NCBI GenBank assembly: GCA_964569795.1
Contig: CAZMVB010000023.1
Location: forward strand, 1 to 60,757
Direction of reading: 5' to 3'
Source: JAHJDS01 sp964569795
GTDB lineage: Bacteria > Desulfobacterota > Desulfarculia > Desulfarculales > JAHJDS01
DNA: 60,757 nt
Made by a program: the position numbers and the translations under genes. Positions 16,856 through 24,908 of the stretch are shown here, in pieces (the stretch's first letter is position 1; the number at the start of each line of letters is the position of its first letter). The notes beneath the pieces were generated by a model. The model was not told the DNA's origin. It saw only the letters and a program-made list of their open reading frames with translations, and searched no databases.

Positions 16856-17685
16856 CCGAAATTCTCCCAGTCGATGTCTCGGGCGTCGAAGACAGGACCC
16901 TCGCGGCAGACCCGGGCGTAGTCGCCGTTCGCGGTCCTGACCGCGCAGCCCAGGCAGGCCCCTACCCCGCAGGCCATGTTCGCCTCGAGCGAGACCTGGA
17001 GCGGGACCCTCAGATCCCGACAGATGGCCGCCGCGGCCTCGAGCATCCCCGGCGGTCCGCAGGCGTACACGGTCGGTTTTTTAAAAGACGGGTCCCCAAG
17101 GAGTTCGGCCAGGTGGTCGGTGACCAGTCCGACGGCGAACCCCTCGTCCTGGTCGGCCGGGTCCTCGCTGACTTTCAGATCAGGGGCCAGCTCGCGGGCC
17201 GTGTCCGTCATCAGTTCCAGGCCTGCCGGTCCGACCAGGTCCGTCTTTCGGGGCACACCGACCAGGAACCGGTAAGCGTCTTTCTTTTGTTCAGACACAA
17301 GGGTCCAGTACAGGAAAACGAGCGGGGCCACGCCCAGGCCGCCGGCCACGAGAATATGCTCTCCGCCGGCCGAGATCTCGAACCCGCGGCCCAGCGGTCC
17401 CCACAAGGTCAGTGATTCGCCCGGTCGGCGCCTGGACAACAGCTCGGTCCCGCGACCGACGACCCTGTACAGGAGCGTCAGGCGTCCTTTATCCGGGGCG
17501 GCCAGGTGAACCGAGAACGGCCGGGCCAGCAGGGGCTCGATCCCCTCGGCCACCCGGACCATGACGAACTGCCCCGGCCGGGCCTCCCCGGAGATCCCCT
17601 CCACTCCCTTCAGGAACAACCTGTAAACAGAGTCGTTGTTCGGCTCGGGCCGGTTTTCCAGGACCTCTGCCCGGACCAGGTTCAT
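16852..17685 (-). CDS. pyrK: Dihydroorotate dehydrogenase electron transfer subunit
   Basis: This 277-aa FAD and [2Fe-2S] subunit transfers electrons from PyrD to NAD+. It belongs to the ferredoxin-NADP reductase fold. Features in order: the FAD site ARPFSVH, then LLYRVVGRGTELL, a Gly-rich nucleotide site HILVAGGLGVAPLVFLY, YACGPPGMLEAAA, and four Cys for the cluster in MACGVGACLGCAV and RVCREGP. The ATG at 17685 overlaps the pgeF stop and begins MNLVRAEVLENRP; upstream in-frame residues are non-conserved. Confidence 0.94.
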   Translation of the reverse strand: MNLVRAEVLENRPEPNNDSVYRLFLKGVEGISGEARPGQFVMVRVAEGIEPLLARPFSVHLAAPDKGRLTLLYRVVGRGTELLSRRRPGESLTLWGPLGRGFEISAGGEHILVAGGLGVAPLVFLYWTLVSEQKKDAYRFLVGVPRKTDLVGPAGLELMTDTARELAPDLKVSEDPADQDEGFAVGLVTDHLAELLGDPSFKKPTVYACGPPGMLEAAAAICRDLRVPLQVSLEANMACGVGACLGCAVRTANGDYARVCREGPVFDARDIDWENFG

Positions 17686-18446
17686 GAGGCCCTCAGGGCC
17701 GCCACCGTCCCGAAACGCCCGGTGGGTCCCTCGGCCCGGTACGAATAAAACAGGTCGGTCCGGCACCGGGTGCACAGCCCCATGACCTCGATGTTCTCCG
17801 GGGTCAGGCCGGCGGCGATCAGTTGATCGGTGGACAGCCGCCACAGATCGACCCGGTCCGGGGCGACCCGGTAGGCGGCGAAATCCGGGCCGAATTCACG
17901 GTCGAAATTGATGAACTGGGCGCAACAGGGCCCCAGCGAAGGCCCGATGCCGGCCAGGAGCCGGGCCGGATCGCAGCCCAGGGCCTCGGACATGACCTTC
18001 ACCGCCCGGCCCAGGACGCCGGCGACGTTGCCCCGCCAGCCGCAGTGAACGATCCCCACCGCCGGCCCGTCCGGGTCGAACAGGATCACCCCCTGACAGT
18101 CCGCCAGCTTGACCAGCAGGCCCAGCCCGGCCTGCCGCGTGATCAGGCCGTCGGACTCGAAATCCCCGGGCACGGGCGGCGGACCGCCGTCCAGGACCCG
18201 GATGTCGGTCCCGTGCACCTGGCGGCCCCAGGTCAGCCGGTCCAGGTCCAGGGCCTCGGTGACCCGCTCCTGGTTGCGGGCCACGTTTTCCGGGCGGTCG
18301 TCGCCCACCAGGGCCAGATTCAGGCTGTCATAGGGCGGCGGACTGACCCCGCCGGCCCGGGTGAAGACCCCGTGGACCAGATTCGAATACCGGCTGAAAA
18401 TATCGAATTGTAAGTAGGTAATTCCGTTGCGGTGGCGCTGCAGCAA
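17682..18446 (-). CDS. pgeF: Purine nucleoside phosphorylase / laccase-domain protein (YfiH, PgeF family)
   Basis: This 254-aa protein has the multicopper polyphenol oxidase (laccase) domain DUF152, now known as a purine nucleoside phosphorylase and peptidoglycan-editing factor. Visible: HGVFTRAGGVSPPPYDSLNL, RLTWGRQVHGTDI, LLVKLADCQGVILFD and VGIVHCGWRGNVAGVL with the conserved Cys/His metal ligands, then IGPSLGPCCAQF. The start is TTG at 18446 with AGGGG 6 nt upstream; no ATG gives the family N-terminus. It is the first gene of the five-gene operon running into pyrD. Confidence 0.9.
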   Translation of the reverse strand: MLQRHRNGITYLQFDIFSRYSNLVHGVFTRAGGVSPPPYDSLNLALVGDDRPENVARNQERVTEALDLDRLTWGRQVHGTDIRVLDGGPPPVPGDFESDGLITRQAGLGLLVKLADCQGVILFDPDGPAVGIVHCGWRGNVAGVLGRAVKVMSEALGCDPARLLAGIGPSLGPCCAQFINFDREFGPDFAAYRVAPDRVDLWRLSTDQLIAAGLTPENIEVMGLCTRCRTDLFYSYRAEGPTGRFGTVAALRAS

Positions 18447-18475
18447 CCGAGGCCCCTAAATTTAATTTTAACATA

Positions 18476-18504
18476 TACTTATATAAACGCTTCCCAGTTG
18501 TCAA
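18476..18504 (-). promoter_or_regulatory. Promoter candidate for the pgeF-pyrK-pyrD operon
   Basis: On the minus strand a perfect TTGACA (18504-18499) is followed after 17 nt by TAAGTA (18481-18476), or after 15 nt by TATAAG, in an AT-rich stretch 30-60 bp upstream of the TTG start. The -35 is excellent and the -10 only fair. Confidence 0.5.
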
Positions 18505-18603
18505 CCCTTGTTTGGGCCGAAGCGGGCCAAAGGGCCAGGAGATTTAATGAAAATAAATTAGTGACTGAAATAAAAGCGGGTGGTCAGCCGAATGCGGGCC
18601 GAC

Positions 18604-18726
18604 TCACATCAAGCCGACCGTGGCCAGGATCAGTTGCCGACGCTCGGGCAGGGTCAGCGAGAAGTAGAACGGCGACAGGATCAGGGCCGCGATACATTCT
18701 CGAATTTTGGCGTTGGTGGCGTCCAT
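18604..18726 (-). CDS. Possible 40-aa small protein
   Basis: A 40-codon ORF starts at the ATG complement of 18724-18726, with AGGGTG 5 nt upstream, and ends at TGA (18604-18606). The sequence runs MDATNAKIRECIAALILSP, then FYFSLTLPERRQLILATVG and LM, consistent with a short amphipathic or hydrophobic helix followed by a basic turn. It lies in an otherwise empty 470-bp gap between the pgeF operon and the HD-GYP gene. The ribosome site and protein-like composition support it, but there is no family match I can name. Confidence 0.5.
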   Translation of the reverse strand: MDATNAKIRECIAALILSPFYFSLTLPERRQLILATVGLM

Positions 18727-18921
18727 GGTTTCACCCTATTCTTCTTTTCGGCCGCTTGGCCGTCGATCTTTAGAGGGGCAAAAACCGGACCAAGTTCCCG
18801 TTTTTCTGATTTGGTTATATTTTCAGAAGGTTATCGTGACTGCCCACGACCGATTGCGGCCTGGAAATCAAAATATGTTTCTGTATTTCAAAAACAAGGA
18901 GGTGGGGACCTGGGCCCCGGG

Positions 18922-19989
18922 CTAGGCCGAGGCGGCCCGGTAGGCCCCCACGTCCAGGAAGGCCTCGACCAGTTGGGGGTCCAGGTGGCGGCCGCGGTTG
19001 ACGACCATCTCGTAGGCGGCCAGGGTGTGATTCTTGGCCGGGCGATGGGGCCGGGGGCTGGTCATGGCGTCGTAGGTGTCGGCCACGGCCAGGATCCGGG
19101 CCTCGAGGCAGATGTCCGAGCCGCCCAGACCGTCGGGGTAGCCGTGTCCGTCAAAGCGCTCGTGATGATTGCGCACCGCCGGGGCGGCCGGCTCGAAGGC
19201 CGGGATGTGACTGATCAGTTGCTCGGAGACGATTGGATGTTTCTTGACCTCGTCGAATTCCGGGCCGGTCAGGTGTTCGGTCTTGCCCAGGATGCGCCCC
19301 GGGACCGAGATCCGCCCGATATCGTGGAGCAGGGCGGCCGCCTCCAGGGTGGTGGAGGATCCGAGGTCCAATGCCTCGGCCAGGCGCCGGGACATGAGCC
19401 TCACCCGCTGGGAATGGCCCTTGAGAAAGGGGTCCTTGAGTTCAATGGCCTCGGCCAGGGCCCGGATGACCTCGAGGTTGTCCTGGCTGGACATGGCCAT
19501 CTTCTGGGTGACCATCCAGTCGATATTCTCCCGGCAGAACCGGTTTTCGAGCAGCAGGCGCCTCTTCTCGACGGCCCTCGAGGCGGCCAGGAAAATGGTC
19601 TCCAGGTCGAACGGCTTGGCCACGAAATCGTCGGCCCCGGCCTGGAGGTAATGAAGGGGCTTGCTGTTCTGGGAGCCGGTCATGACCACCACCGGGATAT
19701 CGGCATCAAAGGCCTTGACACCGGCCAGGACGGCCAGGCCGCTAATCCCGGGCATGTGGACGTCGGTGATCACCGTGCCGATGCGCTGGTTATGGACCTT
19801 GTCCAGGGCCTCGGCCCCGGATTCGACCACCTCGACCCGATACCCGTGCCGGGTAAGCGCCTCCTGCAAGAGCGCGGTAATTTGCGGGTCGTCGTCCACG
19901 ACGAGGACCGTCTCCGCCGCCAGGCTCCTGGCCGCCGATTCAATCCATTCCCGATCATGGCTGGTTTTAGTCAGGCCTCGCGAGGACAT
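18922..19989 (-). CDS. Response regulator with HD-GYP domain (cyclic-di-GMP phosphodiesterase type)
   Basis: This 355-aa regulator joins a receiver domain to an HD-GYP phosphodiesterase. Receiver: acidic DDD at 32-34, phospho-acceptor Asp76 in VITDVHMPG, Thr104 and Lys125 (AKPFD). HD-GYP: HSQRVRLMSRRLAEAL near 192, the metal pair HD at 222-223 in LLHDIGRISVP, HHERFDGHGYPDGL at 275-288 (HHE and GYP intact), then ARILAVADTYDAMTS. The catalytic residues support activity, probably c-di-GMP hydrolysis. The ATG has GGAGAGGGGGTGC upstream. No histidine kinase is adjacent. A strong sigma70 promoter lies 40-70 bp upstream. Confidence 0.94.
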   Translation of the reverse strand: MSSRGLTKTSHDREWIESAARSLAAETVLVVDDDPQITALLQEALTRHGYRVEVVESGAEALDKVHNQRIGTVITDVHMPGISGLAVLAGVKAFDADIPVVVMTGSQNSKPLHYLQAGADDFVAKPFDLETIFLAASRAVEKRRLLLENRFCRENIDWMVTQKMAMSSQDNLEVIRALAEAIELKDPFLKGHSQRVRLMSRRLAEALDLGSSTTLEAAALLHDIGRISVPGRILGKTEHLTGPEFDEVKKHPIVSEQLISHIPAFEPAAPAVRNHHERFDGHGYPDGLGGSDICLEARILAVADTYDAMTSPRPHRPAKNHTLAAYEMVVNRGRHLDPQLVEAFLDVGAYRAASA

Positions 19990-20027
19990 GCACCCCCTCT
20001 CCCCTGGGGCTGGCGAAGCGAAGATGC

Positions 20028-20058
20028 ATTATAATACTCTTATTTTTAATGATGTCAA
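20028..20058 (-). promoter_or_regulatory. Sigma70 promoter of the HD-GYP gene
   Basis: Read on the minus strand: TTGACA at 20058-20053, a 16-nt A/T-rich spacer, and TATTAT at 20036-20031; a perfect TATAAT also overlaps at 20033-20028 with a 19-nt spacing. It lies about 40 bp before the gene start. Confidence 0.7.
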
Positions 20059-20233
20059 CCTAAAACATAATTAAATAAACAATTATTGGCTGTCAGGCCG
20101 CCTGAACGGCCGCGATCGGCCCCAGGCACCCCAACGAGCGGATATCGCGGCTATTTCGCCGGCACCCAGAGAATGATATCATGGACCAGACCGTCCAACC
20201 CATGCCCCCTGAATACTAAACCAGGAGAACGAG

Positions 20234-21526
20234 GTGACGATCTACAACCTGGTCAGCGCCGGCGGATTCGTGATTTTGATAACCCTGTGCTGGGTGCTGT
20301 CCAGCGACCGGCAAAGGGTCAACTGGAAGACGGTCCTGGTGGGCTCGGGTCTGATGCTGGTCCTGGCCCTGGCGGTCTTCATCTTCCCGCCCGGGCGGCG
20401 GTTTCTCTGGGTGGTCAACCAGGCCGTGGTCGCCTTGATCGGCTATTCCCAGAGCGGGATCGCCTTCCTGTTCGGCCCCCTGGCCAAGGCCCCGGGCCAG
20501 CCGGGCTCGATCGGCTTCATCCTGGCCGTCCAGTCCCTGCCGACGATCGTCTTCTTCATGGCCCTGATGGCCCTGCTGTATTACCTGAAGGTGATGCCCC
20601 TGGTGGTCCGGGGTTTCGCCTGGGTATTCATGCGCCTGCTGGGGACCAGCGGGGCCGAGTCCCTGGCCGCCTCGAGCAGCATCTTTGTCGGCATCGAGAC
20701 CACCGGGGCCATCCGGCCCTTCATGGCGAATCTGACCCGGTCCGAGCTGATGACCCTGATGACCACCCTCATGGCCACGGTCGCCGCCTCGACCCTGGCG
20801 GTGTACGTCGGTTTTCTGCACGATCAATTTCCCCAGATCGCCGGGCACCTGGTCTCGGCCTCGGTCCTGTCGGCCCCGGCGGCGATCGTGGTCAGCAAGT
20901 TGTTAGTACCGGAGACCGGGTCCCCGGCCACCCTGGGCCGGATGGACAAGGTCGAGCCCCCCTCCGAGGGGGGACTCATGGGGGCGATCATCACCGGGGC
21001 CAACGACGGGGTCAAGCTGGTGGTCGGGATCGTCGCCCTGCTACTCGCCTTCCTGGGGCTGCTGGCGCTGGTGAACGGAATTTTGGCCCTGATCGGCCGG
21101 ATCTTCCCGGCGTCCTGGGGCCTGGGGGGACTGAGCCTTCAGTCAATATTGCAGTGGGTCTTCTGGCCGTTCGCCGTGCTCATGGGCGTGCCCTTGCACG
21201 ACGGACCGGGCGTGGCCCGGCTATTGGGCGAGCGGGTGATCCTGACCGAGGTGGTGGCCTACCAGCACCTGGCCGCGGCCATGAAGCAGGGGGTCATTCA
21301 CGATGCCCGATCTTTGGTCATCGCCTCGTACGCCCTGTGCGGGTTCACCCACGTGGCCTCCATGGCCATTTTCGTGGGTGGCATAACGGCGTTGATCCCC
21401 ACTCGGGCCCGCGAGGTGGCGCGCCTGGGATTCCGGGCCCTGCTGGGGGCGATCCTGGCGACTATGTTGACCGGATGCCTGGCCGGGATGTTCTATACCG
21501 GCCAATCGATTTTGTTTGGACGCTGA
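20234..21526 (+). CDS. Concentrative nucleoside transporter (NupC family)
   Basis: This 430-aa inner-membrane symporter has the three-part Nucleos_tra2 layout: an N-terminal membrane part (GGFVILITLCWVLSS and following), the Gate domain with SIGFILAVQSLPTIVFFMAL, and the C-terminal domain with GTSGAESLAASSSIFVGIET and ALCGFTHVASMAIFVGGITA. The polar GAESLAAS..FVG.ET motif is the substrate/ion binding hairpin of CNT transporters. The GTG at 20234 has AGGAGAACGAG upstream. Position near pgeF and pyr genes fits nucleoside salvage, but substrate specificity is not readable. Confidence 0.9.
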   Translation: MTIYNLVSAGGFVILITLCWVLSSDRQRVNWKTVLVGSGLMLVLALAVFIFPPGRRFLWVVNQAVVALIGYSQSGIAFLFGPLAKAPGQPGSIGFILAVQSLPTIVFFMALMALLYYLKVMPLVVRGFAWVFMRLLGTSGAESLAASSSIFVGIETTGAIRPFMANLTRSELMTLMTTLMATVAASTLAVYVGFLHDQFPQIAGHLVSASVLSAPAAIVVSKLLVPETGSPATLGRMDKVEPPSEGGLMGAIITGANDGVKLVVGIVALLLAFLGLLALVNGILALIGRIFPASWGLGGLSLQSILQWVFWPFAVLMGVPLHDGPGVARLLGERVILTEVVAYQHLAAAMKQGVIHDARSLVIASYALCGFTHVASMAIFVGGITALIPTRAREVARLGFRALLGAILATMLTGCLAGMFYTGQSILFGR

Positions 21527-21557
21527 GTTTTATTGCCCGGACCTCCCTGGACCGTGG

Positions 21558-21980
21558 TCAAGGCCGCCAGGGGGGCCACAAGTACAAACCGATCTCGTCG
21601 TCGAACTCACGTACCAGGAGGTCGCCCCTCAGCTCGAAAATCATCGCCTCGAACACGATTATCCGGCAGCCCTCCTGGACGTGACCGCCGAAGGTCCGGC
21701 CGGCGTCATCGGCCACGGTCATGTGGGCGTGGACCATCGGCCGGCCGTCCTTGAGGCTGACGTTGCCCGTCAGGTTGAGGATCTCCAGGTCCTGGTCAAA
21801 GGTCAGGTCCTGATACTGGCGGGTCTCCCGGTTGAAAAAGGCCAGCCGGGTAAAGCTGATGGTCCCGATCCCGGTCACCACGGCCCGGGTGATCTCCCGG
21901 GCGCGGCAGTAGTCAATCAGCCCGCCAATCAGGTCGCTCCCCAGCGGCAGCCGGAAGAGGTGCACCTCTTTGATACTCAT
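21558..21980 (-). CDS. PPC (DUF296) domain protein
   Basis: This 140-aa protein is a single PPC/DUF296 domain. Visible: MSIKEVHLFRLPLGSDL, RAVVTGIGTISFTRLAFF, ILNLTGNVSLKDGRPMVHAHMTVA (family GN-S and HxH elements), and GGHVQEGCRIIVFEAMI with the conserved GGH. In plants the domain is fused to AT-hooks; bacterial single-domain forms are trimeric and uncharacterised, possibly metal-binding. It starts at ATG with GGGGAGGACGCG upstream, and converges on the nucleoside transporter with 31 bp between them. Confidence 0.9.
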   Translation of the reverse strand: MSIKEVHLFRLPLGSDLIGGLIDYCRAREITRAVVTGIGTISFTRLAFFNRETRQYQDLTFDQDLEILNLTGNVSLKDGRPMVHAHMTVADDAGRTFGGHVQEGCRIIVFEAMIFELRGDLLVREFDDEIGLYLWPPWRP

Positions 21981-22113
21981 CGCGTCCTCCCCTGTCCGGG
22001 GTCATCCCCGGGTTTGCGGACCCATCATAGTCTGGGCGATTCTGGGGGGCAAGTTCCGCCCCGGTTGGGCTTGACTTGGCCGGATCGAAGTGGTAATTAC
22101 AAAATTCTCATTG

Positions 22114-22189
22114 GGGCCGCTAGCTCAACTGGCAGAGCAACGGACTCTTAATCCGTAGGTTCGGGGTTCGATTCCCTGGCGGCTCACCA
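22114..22189 (+). tRNA. tRNA-Lys (anticodon CTT)
   Basis: This 76-nt cloverleaf has acceptor arm GGGCCGC/GCGGCTC (one G-U), D-stem GCTC/GAGC, anticodon stem ACGGA/TCCGT with loop CTCTTAA (anticodon CTT, reading AAG), T-arm CGGGG-TTCGATT-CCCTG, discriminator A, and an encoded CCA (22187-22189). It is directly followed by an intrinsic terminator and then by IS fragments. Confidence 0.97.
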
Positions 22190-22198
22190 GAAAATGTC

Positions 22199-22238
22199 AG
22201 AGGGTTAGGCAACGATGGCCTAGCCCTCTGTATTTTTT
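22199..22238 (+). terminator. Rho-independent terminator of tRNA-Lys
   Basis: A 12-bp stem (AGAGGGTTAGGC at 22199-22210 with GCCTAGCCCTCT at 22218-22229, one G-U) and 7-nt loop precede TATTTTTT (22231-22238), 9 nt after the CCA end of the tRNA. Confidence 0.9.
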
Positions 22239-22321
22239 CGGGGACAATAGGGGAAAAACGGCATAAGATTTAATTTTCTCTCTACATCCCGTTCTAAACC
22301 ATGACATTCTCCCCGATATCT

Positions 22322-22448
22322 GGTCCACCTGCGGGATGAGTATTTGGCAAGATGGGAGGTCACCCCGAAATCGGTCCACCCGGCGGGCGGCACTGACATG
22401 ACGCCGGGGTCGCTTTCGGCGGAGATTCAACCCCTCCTCGCAATAGAT
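22322..22448 (-). mobile_element. IS3-family relic: orfB fragment plus end repeat
   Basis: On the minus strand, 22448-22371 encodes IYCEEGLNLRRKRPRRHVSA followed by ARRVDR, which matches the middle of IS3-family (IS407-like) OrfB transposases (normally ...REEGLNLRRKRPRRHVSAAHR). The flanking codons are out of register with a transposase, and the catalytic DDE part is missing. About 50 bp further on, 22322-22350 reads GGTCCACCT-N12-ATTTGGCA, matching 21 of 27 positions with the IS end at 58700. The element is an internally deleted remnant beside tRNA-Lys. The rest of 22239-22581 holds nothing else I recognise. Confidence 0.7.
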
Positions 22449-22581
22449 AAGGTCACCTGGTTCCTCCATGGTAATCGCCGGGCCTACCCCCGTACACGAC
22501 CGTCCATTTCATGGAGACCTCCTTGCCCATGATGACCAAGATCGTTTATGATGGCCCGGCGGGGGCCGAGGAGGAATAGCC

Positions 22582-23472
22582 GTGATCAAAACCGTGGGAG
22601 TCCTGGGCCTGGGCATCATGGGCTCGGCCATAGCCGGCAATCTCTTGGAGGCGGGCTTTACCGTGGCCGGCTTCCGCCGGCATACCGAGCGCCTGGCCGA
22701 GCTGGAGGCCATGGGCGGCCGGCCCGTGGGTTCGGCCGCGGAGCTGGCCCGGGTCAGCCAGGCGGTGATTTCGCTGCTGCCCTCGACGGAGTCGGCCCGG
22801 GAGGCCCTCCTGGGGCCCGAAGGCTTGGCGGCCGGCGGCCGCCAGGGCCTTATCCTGGTGGAGGCCAGCACCCTGCCCCTGGACACCAAGCTGGCCCTTA
22901 AAGACGGCCTGGCAGAGGCCGGGGTGACGGCCCTGGACTGCCCGGTGAGCGGCACCGGCGCCCAGGCCAAGACCAAGGATCTGACCGTTTACGCCAGCGG
23001 AGAGCGGGCAACCTATGAGGCCTGCATCCCGGTGGTTGAAGGCTTCGCCCGGGCGCACTATTTCCTGGGTGAGTACGGCAGGGGCAGCAAGATGAAGTTC
23101 GTGGCCAACCTGCTGGTGGCCATCCACAATGTCTCCACGGCAGAGGCCATGGTGCTGGGTATGAAAGCCGGTCTGGACCCGCAGATGATTTATGAGATGG
23201 TGCGCAGCGGAGCCGGCAACTCGCGCATGTTCGAGGTGCGCGGGCCCTTGATGGTCGAGGGCCGGTACGAGCCGGCCCAGATGAAGATGGACGTGTGGCA
23301 GAAGGACCTGAAGATCATCGCCGCCTTCGCCGAGGAGATGAAGGTGCCGCTGCCCCTGTTCTCGGCCGCCGCCCAACTCTACACCAGCGCCCTGGCCCGC
23401 GGCCTGGCCTCGGAGGACACGGCCGCGATCTGCAAGGTGCTGGAGCAGATGGCCGGCTACCAGCGGCCCTGA
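22582..23472 (+). CDS. NAD(P)-dependent beta-hydroxyacid dehydrogenase (3-hydroxyisobutyrate dehydrogenase family)
   Basis: This 296-aa oxidoreductase has the N-terminal Rossmann motif GVLGLGIMGSAIAGNLLEAG, the substrate-binding motif DCPVSGTGAQAKTKDLTVYA, and the catalytic Lys region GRGSKMKFVANLLVAIHNVS (Lys near residue 170, GxxxKxxxN). Members reduce or oxidise 3-hydroxyisobutyrate, tartronate semialdehyde, L-threonate and similar acids. The GTG at 22582 has GAGGAGGAATAGCC upstream. It is the first intact gene of the island, on the opposite strand to the next gene. Substrate unknown; tartronate-semialdehyde or threonate-type chemistry would fit the aldolase and isomerase elsewhere in the island. 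Confidence 0.9.
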   Translation: MIKTVGVLGLGIMGSAIAGNLLEAGFTVAGFRRHTERLAELEAMGGRPVGSAAELARVSQAVISLLPSTESAREALLGPEGLAAGGRQGLILVEASTLPLDTKLALKDGLAEAGVTALDCPVSGTGAQAKTKDLTVYASGERATYEACIPVVEGFARAHYFLGEYGRGSKMKFVANLLVAIHNVSTAEAMVLGMKAGLDPQMIYEMVRSGAGNSRMFEVRGPLMVEGRYEPAQMKMDVWQKDLKIIAAFAEEMKVPLPLFSAAAQLYTSALARGLASEDTAAICKVLEQMAGYQRP

Positions 23473-23687
23473 GCCCCCACGCCAGGGCGCCAGTTCATAA
23501 CCGGCACCTGGTCTGCCTGCGGGAAAAGGCGGCCAGGCCGGCTTAGCCGGCCTCCTTCCCGAACAGGCCGTTCTCCAGCCGTGACAGCGTGCGCCGGACG
23601 GGGCCCCGAGGTGCTGGTCTGGCGGGCCCGGGGCGTGGAGCTGTCTCCCCGTGGCAGCCGGGATGGCCAAAGAAGCCCAGGCGCAGG

Positions 23688-24461
23688 TTATTTCATGGTC
23701 CAGCCGCCGTCCAGCCGCAGCACCTGACCGGTGATCATGTCGGCCGCTTCGCTGGCCAGATACAGCGCCGCCCAGGCCACCTCCGTCGCCGAGGCCAGAC
23801 CGCCCAGAGGGACCTTGTCTCGCACATATCGCTCAAAAGCCGGGTCGGCCAGCGCTTCATCTAACAAGGGCGTCTCCACCAGGACCGGCGCCACGGCATT
23901 GACCGTGACGTTGTGCCGGGCCCACTCCAAGGCCAGATTCCGGGTGAGCCGCTGCAGGCCTTCCGGGCTGGGGCAGCCTGGCGTACGCTGGAGCAGGGCC
24001 AGACGACCGTCGTGCCAGGAAACGTGGATGATGCGGCCCCAGCCGCGCTCGGCCAGGTGGCGTCCCAGGGTCTGGCTGAGTTGGCGCGCCGCCTCCAGGT
24101 TGGCCTCCAGGGCGGCCTCCCCTTGCTCCGAGCCGGCCTCGGCGGCAGACCGGGGACGGCCGCTTTCCAGGCAGTGAACCAGGATGTCCACTTTGCCCAT
24201 GCTCTGCAGGGCGTATTCCAGCAGTTCTTGGCAGGCCTCAGGCGTGGCCAGGTCAAGTCCCAGGCAGGAGGACTGCACCCCCCAGCGCGCAAACTCCTGC
24301 ACGTTGACGCGCAACTGCTCCTCGCTGGGCGCGTTGAGAAAAAGCTCGGCCCCGGCCTGTCCGAAGAGCATACTGATGGCCAGACCGGGATCGTCGCCGG
24401 CCCCGGTGATCAGGACCGTTTTGCCTTTCAGGGAAATCTGGGGGACTTTTACCAAACTCAT
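23688..24461 (-). CDS. Degenerate short-chain dehydrogenase (SDR) lacking the catalytic triad
   Basis: This intact 257-aa SDR-fold protein can be aligned without gaps over the active-site segment with the SDR at 57806. At the Ser, Tyr and Lys catalytic positions it has Trp149, Gly162 and Pro166 (segment PGCPSPEG replacing AYCASKAG). The cofactor loop reads TGAGDDPGLAI, with Asp24 for a conserved Gly, and the NNAG motif is replaced by HCLES. The scaffold is otherwise good: NLALEWARHNVTVNAVAP, LYLASEAADMITG, LRLDGGWTMK. It is probably a non-enzymatic binding or regulatory protein, or a gene drifting after duplication. It is divergent from the GntR gene at 24909. Confidence 0.88.
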   Translation of the reverse strand: MSLVKVPQISLKGKTVLITGAGDDPGLAISMLFGQAGAELFLNAPSEEQLRVNVQEFARWGVQSSCLGLDLATPEACQELLEYALQSMGKVDILVHCLESGRPRSAAEAGSEQGEAALEANLEAARQLSQTLGRHLAERGWGRIIHVSWHDGRLALLQRTPGCPSPEGLQRLTRNLALEWARHNVTVNAVAPVLVETPLLDEALADPAFERYVRDKVPLGGLASATEVAWAALYLASEAADMITGQVLRLDGGWTMK

Positions 24462-24908
24462 GCCTGACCGCCCACTCCTCGGCTGGAATTTTTGGATGCC
24501 CCGGCCAACCGCCCCCCGCAGCCGGAAGGGCCCTTCCTCGGCCGCCCGTTGTTGTAAATAATCCCGACCAGCCTCAGGCCGTCAAGAGATTTTTTCCCCG
24601 GGGGCGACCCAGGGAGGCGATCAGAATCTCCCGAGCATGATCTACGCTCCCGGCCTTGAAGCACGCCTCATGGCGCCGGCGACAAGGGACCAGGCGGTTT
24701 ATCCCAGGCCTGAGACCGGCAAATTGTGAATTGTTGAACCGTCCCAAAAAATACTACTTGGGGGCTTGAAATTTGGTGGCAAACTAATATATCATATCAC
24801 AGACATTGCCCAGATGGATCGGATGGATCGATTGCCTCAGGGGCTGGGGACCCGGCAGAGCGGTACCTTTTAGTCCGGCAGGCGGGGGAGAGGGGGAGAA
24901 CAGGGCAG
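24462..24908. promoter_or_regulatory. Divergent control region with AATATATCATAT site
   Basis: This 447-bp gap lies between the degenerate SDR (minus) and GntR (plus). It contains AATATATCATAT at 24786-24797. Its reverse complement, ATATGATATATT, occurs exactly in the operator-like palindrome at 30552-30573. A tandem GATCGGATG/GATCGATTG stretch follows near 24814. No gene is supported here. This is probably the autoregulatory and divergent promoter region of the GntR gene. Confidence 0.5.

Noticed and set aside
23473..23687. Possible gene tail on the minus strand (LSRLENGLFGKEAG then stop) at 23536-23592
   Set aside because: A short protein-like C-terminus is readable but without a start, ribosome site or family match; too short to call.
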